Shown piece after piece: positions 26,392 to 34,663 of a DNA stretch of 64,000 bases. Origin of the DNA: Sphingobacterium sp. UBA2700 (GTDB lineage: Bacteria > Bacteroidota > Bacteroidia > Sphingobacteriales > Sphingobacteriaceae); contig DELI01000029.1 in assembly GCA_002354335.1 (NCBI GenBank), positions 1-64,000 on the forward strand, read 5' to 3'. Within the stretch, counting starts at the first letter, position 1. Every line of letters starts with the position of its first letter. The notes beneath the pieces were generated by a model. It had not been told where the DNA came from and searched no databases. It was given only the letters and a program-made list of their open reading frames with translations. The position numbers and the translations under genes are program-made.

Positions 26392-27720
26392 TTAAAAACT
26401 GATTAATGACGGTGTTTTATTATTAAATCTATAGCCAATTCCTAACATGAGATAGTTAGGGTCTCTGAAATCTTTTACATTATAGCCAATATGTAGGAAG
26501 GCACTCCTGCTCATCTTTGTTTTTAAGGCTAGGCTTTGATAGGTACCCGAAAAATCCCCGCCTTTGTGCAAGAAATGGGTTCCAATTCCCATGCTGATCG
26601 TAAAGATGGGCATCGTAAAATCAGCACGAGCAGAAAGTCCTAAGGCCAACTGTTGACCCCAGTTCGGTTTGATAAAAGGTTGGTCTGTCCCTATGATATG
26701 GTCTTTTGTGTAGACATTACCGCTGCCATCGTAAAGCCCATCCAGCGATATGCCCGTTCGGAATCTGTAGTTCAGGTTATACATAGGTGCGAAATAGGCG
26801 CCCAGCACCGGATATTTATCGGGAGAGGCGACCTGTGTATTTCCAAATTCGATTCCTTTTCTTCGCCAAAACCCGAAAACCACAAGATCATAGCTAAGGT
26901 GCCTTTTTAAGGCGGGAATATTCACCACTTGCTCTGCTTCGGATTTTTCTTGTTTATCATTGGCGAGGTTGTACAACAGTCCGAGTTTCGCGCCTACCAT
27001 GTTCAACCCTGCATTTGGATATTCAGTATTACCATTAGAAAAATGAGTAAGTTCTGCTCCGGTGGTTAACCAGTAGCGATCAGCGATTTCCCACTTTAAG
27101 AAAAGCCCCAGATTGATATAGGCATTGAGTTTCGATCCAATGATCATGTTACCAGGGTTGTTTACAGGATCATAGGGTCGCCATCCGGTTGATAAGCCAA
27201 AGTTCCACTCGTAGTTGAGGGAAGCGACTTCGCTGAGTTTCGAGAGCTGCGCCGTTTGGAAGAGATAACTTGCAATGGGCGTTCCTAATTCTTTATGATT
27301 ACCAAAATCGAAGACAGCTATACCTATTCCTTGTTGTGTTTTCGAAAAGACCTGCTTGCCAAGACTTCCCTTTGGCAAGGAAAATGAATATTTAATATGT
27401 CCGGAAACTGCTCTTTTGCTAAGCTGCTCATTGGCGACTTCGGTTTTGTAGAATGGCGAAGTGGGAAATACATAGGATGGTCTAATTTCTGCAGCGATAT
27501 GATGCGAGAAATTCGATATAAAGACTTTAGCAGTATCAACTCGACTATTATCAGTTTTTTGTTGAGCATTCAGCAGAAAACCATAAAAAAAATAGAGATT
27601 AAGTAACAGAAAGCGAATGCTATTTTGAGTCGTATAGATTAAGTATTGGTCGGAACTACGCATTAAAATATTCAAGAAAGTTTGCCATCCCCCGATAAAC
27701 AATAAAATTAATAAAAACAT
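26392..27720 (-). CDS. Acyloxyacyl hydrolase / PagL-like lipid A deacylase candidate
   Basis: An outer-membrane beta-barrel enzyme candidate. The motif THFSNGNTEYPNAGLN (about residue 225) carries the His-x-Ser pair and a downstream acidic residue as in PagL lipid A 3-O-deacylases. At up to 442 residues it is more than twice the size of PagL, with extra barrel-like strands on both sides. The start is uncertain: the Met at 27663 (MRSSDQ...) gives a single signal peptide ending at NAQQ, while 27720 adds a second hydrophobic stretch. It would trim lipid A acyl chains; inferred from the motif only. Confidence 0.65.
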   Translation of the reverse strand: MFLLILLFIGGWQTFLNILMRSSDQYLIYTTQNSIRFLLLNLYFFYGFLLNAQQKTDNSRVDTAKVFISNFSHHIAAEIRPSYVFPTSPFYKTEVANEQLSKRAVSGHIKYSFSLPKGSLGKQVFSKTQQGIGIAVFDFGNHKELGTPIASYLFQTAQLSKLSEVASLNYEWNFGLSTGWRPYDPVNNPGNMIIGSKLNAYINLGLFLKWEIADRYWLTTGAELTHFSNGNTEYPNAGLNMVGAKLGLLYNLANDKQEKSEAEQVVNIPALKRHLSYDLVVFGFWRRKGIEFGNTQVASPDKYPVLGAYFAPMYNLNYRFRTGISLDGLYDGSGNVYTKDHIIGTDQPFIKPNWGQQLALGLSARADFTMPIFTISMGIGTHFLHKGGDFSGTYQSLALKTKMSRSAFLHIGYNVKDFRDPNYLMLGIGYRFNNKTPSLISF

Positions 27721-27784
27721 GGATGATTCTCAAATTAGAATAAAAGGAAATTGATAGGAGGTTGCGTTTAGTCAATCACAAACT

Positions 27785-27870
27785 AAAACCCTTATTAACC
27801 CATATCATACCCTTTTGGAAAGGGGTTTGCATTGGGTTATCATTGGGTTTGTATTGGGTTTAAAAGGGGA
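27785..27870. repeat. 11-bp-phased inverted repeat array, copy 2
   Basis: The left ACCC units (ACCCTTATTA, ACCCATATCAT) converge on the centre ACCCTTTTGGAAAGGGG. The right half has GGGT units exactly 11 bp apart (GGGTTTGCATT, GGGTTATCATT, GGGTTTGTATT, GGGTTTAAAAG). It directly abuts dispersed element B (starting 27876). Together the two repeats fill the 355-bp gap between 27720 and 28076, and no gene is seen there. Confidence 0.8.
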
Positions 27871-27875
27871 GATAC

Positions 27876-28078
27876 TAGTAGTTAGTATCTAGTAGTTAGT
27901 ATTTAGACCTAGGGCGGGTATGGACTTTAGAAACAAGACAACAGACATTAGACCCGATCCTGACAATCCTTATATCCTTCCTTTCCTGGTACAGACAATA
28001 CTCTAATATCTCACATTTAATATCTAAAGTCTAATTCCGCCATAGGTCTAACTACTAACTACTAAATACTAAATACTA
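27876..28078. repeat. Dispersed repeat element B: inverted heptamer ends
   Basis: The left end (plus strand, 27876-27918) is TAGTAGT TAGTATC TAGTAGT TAGTATT TAGACCT AGGGCGGG. The right end (minus strand, 28078-28037) is TAGTATT TAGTATT TAGTAGT TAGTAGT TAGACCT ATGGCGG. The core at 27952-27990 matches the duplicated core of element A in the opposite sense (ACCCGATCCTGACAATCCT...CCTTTCCTGGT). The right end supplies the stop codon of the gene at 28076. About 203 bp; no coding capacity. Confidence 0.8.
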
Positions 28079-29563
28079 ATCTCGAAGAGACTTAACAGTA
28101 TACATAATAAATTTATTCTGTAGGCTATCGGTTAGCTTTTCATTCTTCAATTTGTTAAGGGCTACTTCATATACGAATCCTTTTTCCAGAGGTTCCAGTT
28201 GCAGCTGTAGTTGCTTTCGGCCTTTTGACCAGTCTGCTTTGTTTATTTTAATGTTTTTGATATCGATTTGTTCGGAGCCGTACTTTTTATGGTAATGGTA
28301 TCGATATCGGCGAACATGAACGAGGCTATCGATGGGTTCATTTTCTGTGTTGGCCACCTCGTCGGTAAAGTTCAGTTCGAATCCGTTTTTCGTGATTTTC
28401 ATATCCTTGACATCAAAAATAGTCTTTCCAGTGAAACGGATTCGTTGTATTCCGCGATCGCCGAGCCATCCATGGTCGGCTTGTCCGACCCATAGGTCGC
28501 CATTAGGTGAAAATACTAGCCTGTTGTTTCCTTTGCGGAGGCCTTGCCCTTGAATGAAAACTGTTGCAGCGCCCTGCATGACGCCATTTACCTCTTCGAG
28601 CATCACGCGCACAAGCCGCTCGCTACTCATTTCGCCGATGATAAACTGCCCATCGAATGCTTTCAGTTTTTTGTTGTCTTTGATCAGAATCGGCTGGGTT
28701 GGCGAATTGGCTAGCAAATCGTGTGGGAAGATCACAGTTGGCTTTTCGCGCATCTTATCTAAGGTATCAACTGGCAAGTCGAACGGATTTCCTTTATTCC
28801 AACCTTTCGTCCATACGATACTGGCGGGATGTCCGTAGTGTTTTCCTTCTTCAACATGGTATAGGGGGCTGGTTCCGACCCAATCGCCCTGATTTTCGGT
28901 TACAAAAAGACGATCCTTGGCATCAAGGACGATGCCATTGGGCGAGCGAAAACCGGATGCGAAAGGTATTACTTTAAAGTTTTTGTCAATTTTCATGACC
29001 CAGCCGCGATAAGGCACTACCGAGAACATGGCATTTCCGTCTCTCATTTTACCGATCATAAGCGTATCGCCCCTTAGTTCCTCAGACATTCCTCCACCTG
29101 ATGAGGAGGAATTGAGCGCGATATATAGGTTCCCATTTTTATCTTGTACCGGCCCGTAGGTGAATTCATGATAATTCCCCGTCATGCCGAAACCATCGTA
29201 AATGGTTTCAAATAGGTCGGCTTCTCCGTCGCTATCGGTATCTGTAATTCGCGTTAGCTCGGGCAATTGCATAACAAGCATTTCTTTATCGGAGATTGCT
29301 TTTATTCCGAGCGGTTCGTGCAGTCCGCTGGCAAAAAGCTTCCATTCCTTGGTTTCCGGATTGTAGATCATGACCTCACCTCGCATAAAGGTTGCGACTA
29401 TTCGACCGTCGGGCAAGGCGTCTAATGCGGCAACTTCTGCCGTCAATCCCTCTGGAGTCGCGATTGAATCGATGTAGAAAGCATTTTTCTCGTCGGATTG
29501 ATGATCGGAACATGCAAGCAAAGTCGCTGTGCAGGCTAAAAGTATATAGAACAATGATTTCAT
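28076..29563 (-). CDS. Periplasmic six-bladed-propeller dehydrogenase-like lipoprotein
   Basis: A 495-residue lipoprotein (lipobox ATLLAC, Cys about 18). Most of the chain resembles the membrane-bound-dehydrogenase / soluble glucose dehydrogenase propeller (PEGLTAEVAALDALPDGRI, RSPNGIVLDAKDRLFVTENQGDWVG). It lacks the CxxCH heme domain found in the large paralogue at 36128. The last 90 residues are beta-rich and unrecognised. The gene follows the cupredoxin gene with no gap, so a copper protein rather than a heme may take the electrons. Its TAG stop is the first unit of repeat element B. Substrate unknown. Confidence 0.78.
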   Translation of the reverse strand: MKSLFYILLACTATLLACSDHQSDEKNAFYIDSIATPEGLTAEVAALDALPDGRIVATFMRGEVMIYNPETKEWKLFASGLHEPLGIKAISDKEMLVMQLPELTRITDTDSDGEADLFETIYDGFGMTGNYHEFTYGPVQDKNGNLYIALNSSSSGGGMSEELRGDTLMIGKMRDGNAMFSVVPYRGWVMKIDKNFKVIPFASGFRSPNGIVLDAKDRLFVTENQGDWVGTSPLYHVEEGKHYGHPASIVWTKGWNKGNPFDLPVDTLDKMREKPTVIFPHDLLANSPTQPILIKDNKKLKAFDGQFIIGEMSSERLVRVMLEEVNGVMQGAATVFIQGQGLRKGNNRLVFSPNGDLWVGQADHGWLGDRGIQRIRFTGKTIFDVKDMKITKNGFELNFTDEVANTENEPIDSLVHVRRYRYHYHKKYGSEQIDIKNIKINKADWSKGRKQLQLQLEPLEKGFVYEVALNKLKNEKLTDSLQNKFIMYTVKSLRD

Positions 29564-30661
29564 CTACTTATCTAATTTGTATTCCAAGGTAAATTCTTTG
29601 GCCTGCGCAGGGCTCAGTTTTATGGTTGGGTTTGTGAGCTCAGCGCCTTTATACCATGTTTTCATTCGAGGTGTATGCGTATGTTGGAACCTAAGGTCGG
29701 CATTCAGTTTTGGTATCTTAAACGTGCGCAGGATCCCCTTTCTATCGCTAGTCTCTTTAATCGTTTCGTAGACATCCATCTTGTCGATTTGATAGTGAAA
29801 CTCCAGATATTTGTCTTTCAATATTTTATATCCTTTGAACTGCTTTTTGTTTGGGCTATTTGTCGATGCTATTGCGATGGATGGGAGAATTGCCTGTTTG
29901 TAGAAGATATCGCCCAATACTTTAGCTTTCGCATCTTTATGTCCTTTCCAAATAGCGGTATTGTCGAGGAATTCACCTTGCCAGATATAGCGGAGATCGC
30001 ATACGGCCGCATCCCAGCAATAGGAGATTTGGCCCGGCAGATGTACTGCGAAGGCAGCAGGGCTAGCTCCTTCCATATAAATCCTGTAGTAATATGGAGG
30101 TTGAGGTCCGTAGGGATGATTCTTTTGATGATGATGTTGATGTTCGGACTGCTTGCTTAATGCTGGCAAATGAGGATCCTGCGCTAGCTCGGGCATCTTT
30201 CCAGATTTGTTGACATATATTGCTCCATACATCACATGTCCGTGTCCCGGGAAGGTGCAGACATAGGGGTAAATGCCTTCGACGGTTGGAGCGGTAAAAC
30301 TGAGGTTCTCTTTTTGTCCAGCATGAAGAATCTTGGTATGCCAAAGAATGTCTTTGCTTTCGGGGATATAAGATTTTGCCATTCCCTGCGCCCCTAGTTT
30401 GCTCGCTAGCTCGACGATTTTTTCTCTTGCACCCGGCTTTATTATCAGCAGGTTATGGTCCATATCGTCGGTATTTTCGAATTCAATGATTACTTTCTGT
30501 CCGGGTTGCACATGGAACCTTGGGACATCAAAGCGTAGTCCCGGCAGCACGGACATTTTCAGCTTTTTGACTGGTGGATCCAGGTCTACGAGCGCAATAT
30601 TGCTCGTTAAAAAGAGAAGCAGAATGCTTAGTATACTTAATAAAACAGGTTTTTTATACAT
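29564..30661 (-). CDS. Plastocyanin/azurin-like cupredoxin with large C-terminal extension
   Basis: An exported blue-copper protein of 365 residues. The hydrophobic N-terminus is at about 7-25. The cupredoxin domain (about 35-152) has ligands His69 (DDMDHN), Cys135, His140 and Met144 (YVCTFPGHGHVMYG), the azurin spacing. A His-rich linker (HQHHHQKNH) and a C-terminal domain of about 190 residues follow, of the kind seen with ThuA/PVC-type periplasmic oxidoreductases (PGQISYCWDAAVCDLRYIWQG). It probably ferries electrons. It abuts the propeller gene and follows the enolase-superfamily gene, and the three look like one operon. Confidence 0.82.
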   Translation of the reverse strand: MYKKPVLLSILSILLLFLTSNIALVDLDPPVKKLKMSVLPGLRFDVPRFHVQPGQKVIIEFENTDDMDHNLLIIKPGAREKIVELASKLGAQGMAKSYIPESKDILWHTKILHAGQKENLSFTAPTVEGIYPYVCTFPGHGHVMYGAIYVNKSGKMPELAQDPHLPALSKQSEHQHHHQKNHPYGPQPPYYYRIYMEGASPAAFAVHLPGQISYCWDAAVCDLRYIWQGEFLDNTAIWKGHKDAKAKVLGDIFYKQAILPSIAIASTNSPNKKQFKGYKILKDKYLEFHYQIDKMDVYETIKETSDRKGILRTFKIPKLNADLRFQHTHTPRMKTWYKGAELTNPTIKLSPAQAKEFTLEYKLDK

Positions 30662-30691
30662 GATTAGGGTGGCGCTAGTAGATCTTAATTG

Positions 30692-32077
30692 CTAAATGAT
30701 TTGCAACAGCTTTTGATAGTGCGGCGAAGTCGTTAGGATTCCTCCCATTTTTTCAAAGAAATCATCGTTTAAATGGAAGGTTCCGTTCTGCACTTTTGTC
30801 CAGCTGGCATTTGGAAATGGATGTCGTTGCTTCATTTCTTGCCATTTTACGTAGTTCATATCGCCGTTTGTTTCCATTAAGCCCATCTTAACCACCGGGA
30901 AAGGTGAAAGGCTCGCGGCAATAATCTTGTTCCATTCCATCAACACCGGATTTACGGTCAAATCCGAACACAGGCAAGGAATGTTGTTTTCATGGGCTAT
31001 TTTCGCAATCTTTATGGTTAGACTAAGGGTTTTGGCGATTCCTTTCAAAATAAAAGCCTTATACCCGAGATCTATTTTCTTATAGGCGTCTGCCTCGCTG
31101 TGAATGCTTTCATCTGCGCCGACCAACACGGGTAGATCGTCTACTCTCTCTTGATTTGCTTCTACAAATGGTTCCTCGTAGAGTAGGATGCGTTCGAAGG
31201 CCCCTATTTTTTTCGCGTAATCTAAGTAGTTTTGCAAATCTGCTTTTCGCTCGTACCGACCATTTGCATCCATGGTATAGTAAATGGATTGATCGATGCC
31301 TCGTGTAGTTAGTCGCTCGTTTATACAGTCATGAATTTCTTTCAACCGATCCTTGTCCTGTTGCAACATGGTTTGTTGATCGCCCGGGCTGCCCGTTTTA
31401 ATCTTAAAGACAAAATATCCTTGATTTACCGCTGCAGCAATATCTTCTAGCGGCATACTATACGATATTTGGAACATGACGGCAACCTGTTTGTTCTTGT
31501 TTTGAAACGCCGGTCGATAGGCTTCAGGGATCATCTGCTGCAAGCTTTCTACCTTATTCGTCTTACCGTATAGCATCCATAAGGCATTATCCACGGCTAC
31601 CAGTGCGTTGTAAATGAAGTTGACATGCAGGTTGTCACGCTTTGTTATTTTTTTGCCTTCCTCTAGCACGTAGGGCACGAGCTGTTCAGTCGCCTCCATT
31701 GGACTGGGAAACGCTTTATTCTCGAGCCATTGCAATGCAGCCTTACTGACGTCGAGCATCCATGAATTGCCGGTGGATTCATCAGTTGCCGCAAAAGTAT
31801 CCGCATCGCCATATAATACGCTCTGAGTACCCAAGCCAATACCATAGTTGCCCGAAGGGTCCTTGACGTAGGTTATGGCTTGCCATAACTCGGTTAGGAA
31901 TGCCCCTTTAAATCCGAATGGGAATCGAAGCTTTTCTTTTTCGACGGCGGCGCGAGTATGGATAACCTTTAATTGATTCATCATGGTTTTCTTCAGATTA
32001 TTTGATGCCTTTAGGCTGTTTGCTTGGGTTGCTGCTAACAGCAAGCCACAATTCCCAATAAACTGTCTTCTGTTCAT
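30692..32077 (-). CDS. Enolase-superfamily protein (MLE / dipeptide epimerase-like), exported
   Basis: A 461-residue protein with a twin-arginine-like leader (MNRRQFIGNCGLLLAATQA). The muconate-lactonising subgroup active site is readable: K225-x-K227 (FKIKTG), metal ligands Asp270 (TMDANGR), Glu302 (YEEPF) and Asp322 (GADES), and Lys345 (ILKGIAK). These residues fit an epimerase, racemase or cycloisomerase that abstracts an alpha-proton. The family call L-Ala-D/L-Glu epimerase is only one option. Twin-arginine export suggests a folded periplasmic enzyme. It is first in the operon with the cupredoxin and propeller genes. Confidence 0.8.
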   Translation of the reverse strand: MNRRQFIGNCGLLLAATQANSLKASNNLKKTMMNQLKVIHTRAAVEKEKLRFPFGFKGAFLTELWQAITYVKDPSGNYGIGLGTQSVLYGDADTFAATDESTGNSWMLDVSKAALQWLENKAFPSPMEATEQLVPYVLEEGKKITKRDNLHVNFIYNALVAVDNALWMLYGKTNKVESLQQMIPEAYRPAFQNKNKQVAVMFQISYSMPLEDIAAAVNQGYFVFKIKTGSPGDQQTMLQQDKDRLKEIHDCINERLTTRGIDQSIYYTMDANGRYERKADLQNYLDYAKKIGAFERILLYEEPFVEANQERVDDLPVLVGADESIHSEADAYKKIDLGYKAFILKGIAKTLSLTIKIAKIAHENNIPCLCSDLTVNPVLMEWNKIIAASLSPFPVVKMGLMETNGDMNYVKWQEMKQRHPFPNASWTKVQNGTFHLNDDFFEKMGGILTTSPHYQKLLQII

Positions 32078-32242
32078 AAAGTATTCGCCTTTCGTGTTCC
32101 GTTTACGTTCACGGTAACAGTTTGTACTTGAAGAAGCTTATTTAAATAAAAATGGTAAGTCTTCAGGTTTGCGGATGGTTAATTGAATACTAAGCTAAAA
32201 GTATAAATTGTAAAAACCAAGAAAAGGAAAAAATTGAGAAAG

Positions 32243-32273
32243 TTTGAAAGCCGAGTAATAAATTGTATATTTA
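32243..32273 (+). promoter_or_regulatory. Promoter of the RES/Xre toxin-antitoxin operon
   Basis: TTTG (32243-32246), 19 bases, then TATATTTA (32266-32273): close to the Bacteroidota consensus TTTG-N19-TAnnTTTG. The -7 box lies inside the upstream operator arm. Confidence 0.6.
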
Positions 32274-32299
32274 CGTGTGGAAAGGAGTAAATTTACAAT
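32262..32299. promoter_or_regulatory. Operator inverted repeat of the RES/Xre operon
   Basis: Arms ATTGTATATTTAC (32262-32274) and GTAAATTTACAAT (32287-32299) form a 13-bp inverted repeat with one mismatch and a 12-base spacer. The second arm contains the perfect palindrome GTAAATTTAC and ends one base before the ATG. Together they cover the -7 box and the ribosome-binding region, the expected place for autorepression by the antitoxin complex. Confidence 0.65.
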
Positions 32300-32300
32300 C

Positions 32301-32780
32301 ATGAAAGCAAAAACAACATTTCCAGTCAGTAGAGGAGCGAAAGTTGTTAGTCGCTCAAGCATAGAAAACACTCAATTTTCGCCATCTTGGGTCGTGCGGC
32401 ACGTCAATGATGCACCAGGCTACAAGCTCGAACTCATCGATCGCATTCGTATCGGCGTCACTAAATTGGAGTGGAAAGAATTGATCAACAGCATCGGCGA
32501 GAACGAGAAAGAATTTGAGCATGTATTACCTAGCTCGATAAGCAGCATGCAGAAGAAGCCTCGGTATGATAAAGAGACTTCGGAGCGCATTTACGAAATT
32601 TCCAGGCTTTTTGGCTTAGGTTATCAAGTCTTTGACAGCCCAGATTTGTTCCGCGAGTGGCTCTGGACTCCATCGAAAGCCTTAGGCGGTAAAAAGCCCT
32701 TTGAGCTCTTGGATAGCAGTTTTGGTTTTGAGTTGGTCGAGAACGAGATCATCAGGATACAACACAACGTCTATAGCTAA
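32301..32780 (+). CDS. Xre/MbcA/ParS-family antitoxin
   Basis: Cognate antitoxin of the RES toxin, about 159 residues. The N-terminal half contains an Xre-like helical DNA-binding region (about 45-100). The C-terminal toxin-binding domain (DUF2384/MbcA-ParS-Xre) has the hallmark REWLWTPSKALGGKKPFELLD. I start at the ATG at 32301, right after the operator and with GGAG upstream; a GTG at 32277 would give eight more residues, lying within the operator. The stop overlaps the toxin start (TAATG). It likely represses its own promoter. Confidence 0.88.
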   Translation: MKAKTTFPVSRGAKVVSRSSIENTQFSPSWVVRHVNDAPGYKLELIDRIRIGVTKLEWKELINSIGENEKEFEHVLPSSISSMQKKPRYDKETSERIYEISRLFGLGYQVFDSPDLFREWLWTPSKALGGKKPFELLDSSFGFELVENEIIRIQHNVYS

Positions 32781-33247
32781 TGGTTTTGTTTCGGGTTGCC
32801 AATAAGAAATTCAAAGAAACCACGTTAAGCGGTATTGGTGCGGAAAAAGTTGGGGGTCGGTGGAATCAGGTCGGCACACGCGCAGTTTATTGTTCAGAGA
32901 ATATCTCGTTAGCCTTATTGGAGTACTATGTGCATTCGGAGAACATCGCATTACTGCCGAAGCAAATCTTAGTGGCTAAGATTGAATTTCCTGATGATTT
33001 TGTCGTCACAGAATTAGCAGAGCTACCGGCTCGGTGGAATCAATATCCGTATTCGTCCAAGACTACCGGGGTGTTCACGAAGTTGGCAAATAATAGGGAT
33101 TTCTTTGCGCTGAAGGTCCCCTCGACTGCTGTTCCGATGGAATATAATTATATTCTAAATCCGCTTTATAAAGAATTTGGCAAGGTTGAGATCGTCGAAT
33201 TCATTAATCTGGATGTCGATAGCCGACTGAAGGAAGAAAAGCGATAA
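32780..33247 (+). CDS. RES-domain toxin (NAD+-degrading)
   Basis: Toxin of a type II module, 155 residues, the full family length. The RES fold is marked by LFR at the start (Arg5), GGRWNQVGTRAVY (Arg27, Tyr37) and LALLEYYVH (Glu48), the conserved active-site residues. RES toxins degrade cellular NAD+ and resemble ADP-ribosyltransferases, by family knowledge. All key residues appear intact, so it is probably active. Its start overlaps the antitoxin stop, giving coupled translation. No other mobile genes are nearby. Confidence 0.88.
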   Translation: MVLFRVANKKFKETTLSGIGAEKVGGRWNQVGTRAVYCSENISLALLEYYVHSENIALLPKQILVAKIEFPDDFVVTELAELPARWNQYPYSSKTTGVFTKLANNRDFFALKVPSTAVPMEYNYILNPLYKEFGKVEIVEFINLDVDSRLKEEKR

Positions 33248-33250
33248 ATT

Positions 33251-33292
33251 AAATTCCAGAAACAGGAGTTTCATCTCCTATTCCCGGAATTT
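33251..33292. terminator. Bidirectional hairpin between RES toxin and OmpA lipoprotein genes
   Basis: The outer stem AAATTCC/GGAATTT and inner stem AGGAG/CTCCT are separated by short bulges and flanked by A/T-rich tracts, four bases after the toxin stop. Confidence 0.6.
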
Positions 33293-33298
33293 ATATAT

Positions 33299-33913
33299 TT
33301 ATTTACTGATACTTTGCGTGCCGAGATACTTTACGTCTACCCGACGATTTTTGGCTCTGCCTTCTGGATTATCCTGTCCATTCGCTAGGGTGTTCTCAGC
33401 GATAGGATCCTTCTCCCCTCTTCCGAGCGCTATAATCTCATTTTCGACACCATTATTTTTAAGCCAATCTTTAACAGCATTTGCTCTGTTCAATGAAAGT
33501 TTTTCATTGTATGCGTCGTTACCTTTCGAATCGGTATGACCTGTAATCTGCACTTTCTCATTTCCACTTTTTCTAATTTCGTCTGCCAATTTCGATAGTT
33601 CTGCATCTGCTTCTGGTTTAAGCGTAGCCTTATCAAATTCGAAGAGCTGATCTGCAGACAGCTGTATATCGATGTTTAAGTTACTTTGATTAGCGGTCAA
33701 ACTGCTGCCGGTACTTTCGAGCGGTGCATTTGCAGTAGCTACCTCTTGTCTGGTCGCAGTCAATGTATCGACTTCGGGAGTTAATGCATCCGTTGAATTG
33801 TCGGTACTGCTCGTCGTCTGCTCAGCATGACTCTCCTCCTTGGTTCCGGAAGAATTACACGCAAGCATCAAGACTGTAGCAGAGGCTAGCCCAATGTTCT
33901 TTAATGCTTTCAT
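33299..33913 (-). CDS. OmpA family peptidoglycan-binding lipoprotein
   Basis: A 204-residue lipoprotein (lipobox VLMLAC, Cys about 19) with a Ser/Thr-rich linker. The C-terminal OmpA-like domain (about 85-198) contains ITGHTDSKGNDAYNEKLSLN and NRRVDVKY with the peptidoglycan-binding Asp and Arg. It tethers the outer membrane to the cell wall, like Pal. It is encoded 2 bp after a second small lipoprotein gene, so the two are one operon. Confidence 0.9.
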   Translation of the reverse strand: MKALKNIGLASATVLMLACNSSGTKEESHAEQTTSSTDNSTDALTPEVDTLTATRQEVATANAPLESTGSSLTANQSNLNIDIQLSADQLFEFDKATLKPEADAELSKLADEIRKSGNEKVQITGHTDSKGNDAYNEKLSLNRANAVKDWLKNNGVENEIIALGRGEKDPIAENTLANGQDNPEGRAKNRRVDVKYLGTQSISK

Positions 33914-33915
33914 AC

Positions 33916-34470
33916 TTATCTACTTACAGGTAGCTCATCGAAACTTCCGTATTCGCCAAGCGTTAAACTGATAGTTTTACTTTCTGCAGGAGGCGCAGCA
34001 AATTTAAGGGATATCAGGATCAAGTCATCTGAACCGAGGTACCACAGTTTCTGTCCTTCATCATTCGTTGGAGTGACCATGAATTTGCCTTCATCGTCTT
34101 TCAACAAGGTGTTCTTCTTTGCTGTAGCATCATCGATATAATAGATATTGGCAGAAGGAATATTTAAATTAAAAACATTTTTATCTGTATTTGGAATTGC
34201 CATTTCGACGTTAAGAATACTTCCTACCACGCGAACTTTCGTAACGTTCAGTACACCTTTTGCAATTTGCTTGGAGGCAATAACAGGGATATTCGCCGTT
34301 TCATCAGCCTTTGGCACTTCTTTAACGATGACTTGTTGTTCTGCAGGTTCTTCTTTGATAACGACGGTGTCGGAGTGCCCTGTTGATCCATCATCGTTTT
34401 TTGTTGAATTCGTACATGCGGTGAAAAATAGCGCCGTAGCTCCTAGAGCGATTATTAATTTATAGTTCAT
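33916..34470 (-). CDS. Hypothetical lipoprotein upstream of OmpA gene
   Basis: A 184-residue protein with lipobox ALFFTAC (Cys about 19), an acidic/valine-rich linker (about 25-65) and a beta-rich C-terminal domain (about 70-184). The domain is not recognised. It is translationally adjacent to the OmpA-like gene (2-bp gap), suggesting a shared envelope role. Confidence 0.72.
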   Translation of the reverse strand: MNYKLIIALGATALFFTACTNSTKNDDGSTGHSDTVVIKEEPAEQQVIVKEVPKADETANIPVIASKQIAKGVLNVTKVRVVGSILNVEMAIPNTDKNVFNLNIPSANIYYIDDATAKKNTLLKDDEGKFMVTPTNDEGQKLWYLGSDDLILISLKFAAPPAESKTISLTLGEYGSFDELPVSR

Positions 34471-34628
34471 AGTGATTAATTTAAGTAAATACTAATAGGT
34501 AGATTTTACAGAGGAACAATACCAATTATTATACCAAATGAAATTCTTTACAGTTTAAGGTCGCGCTAGAAAGGTGAAAAACAACTACAATTAGTCGAAA
34601 AAGATCGAAACTTCGTTTGTATATTTTT

Positions 34629-34636
34629 TAACTTTA
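34629..34636 (+). promoter_or_regulatory. Possible -7 box for the tryptophanase-like gene
   Basis: TAACTTTA, one base from TAnnTTTG, 27 bp before the ATG. No -33 at proper distance, so low confidence. No tnaC-like leader peptide is visible in the 190-bp upstream region. Confidence 0.3.
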
Positions 34637-34663
34637 GCATTAAATAACCAAAGAACGAATATT

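Noticed and set aside
32301..33247. Toxin-antitoxin pair as part of a mobile island
   Set aside because: Flanked by ordinary chromosomal genes, with no recombinase or repeat borders; base composition appears similar to the neighbours.
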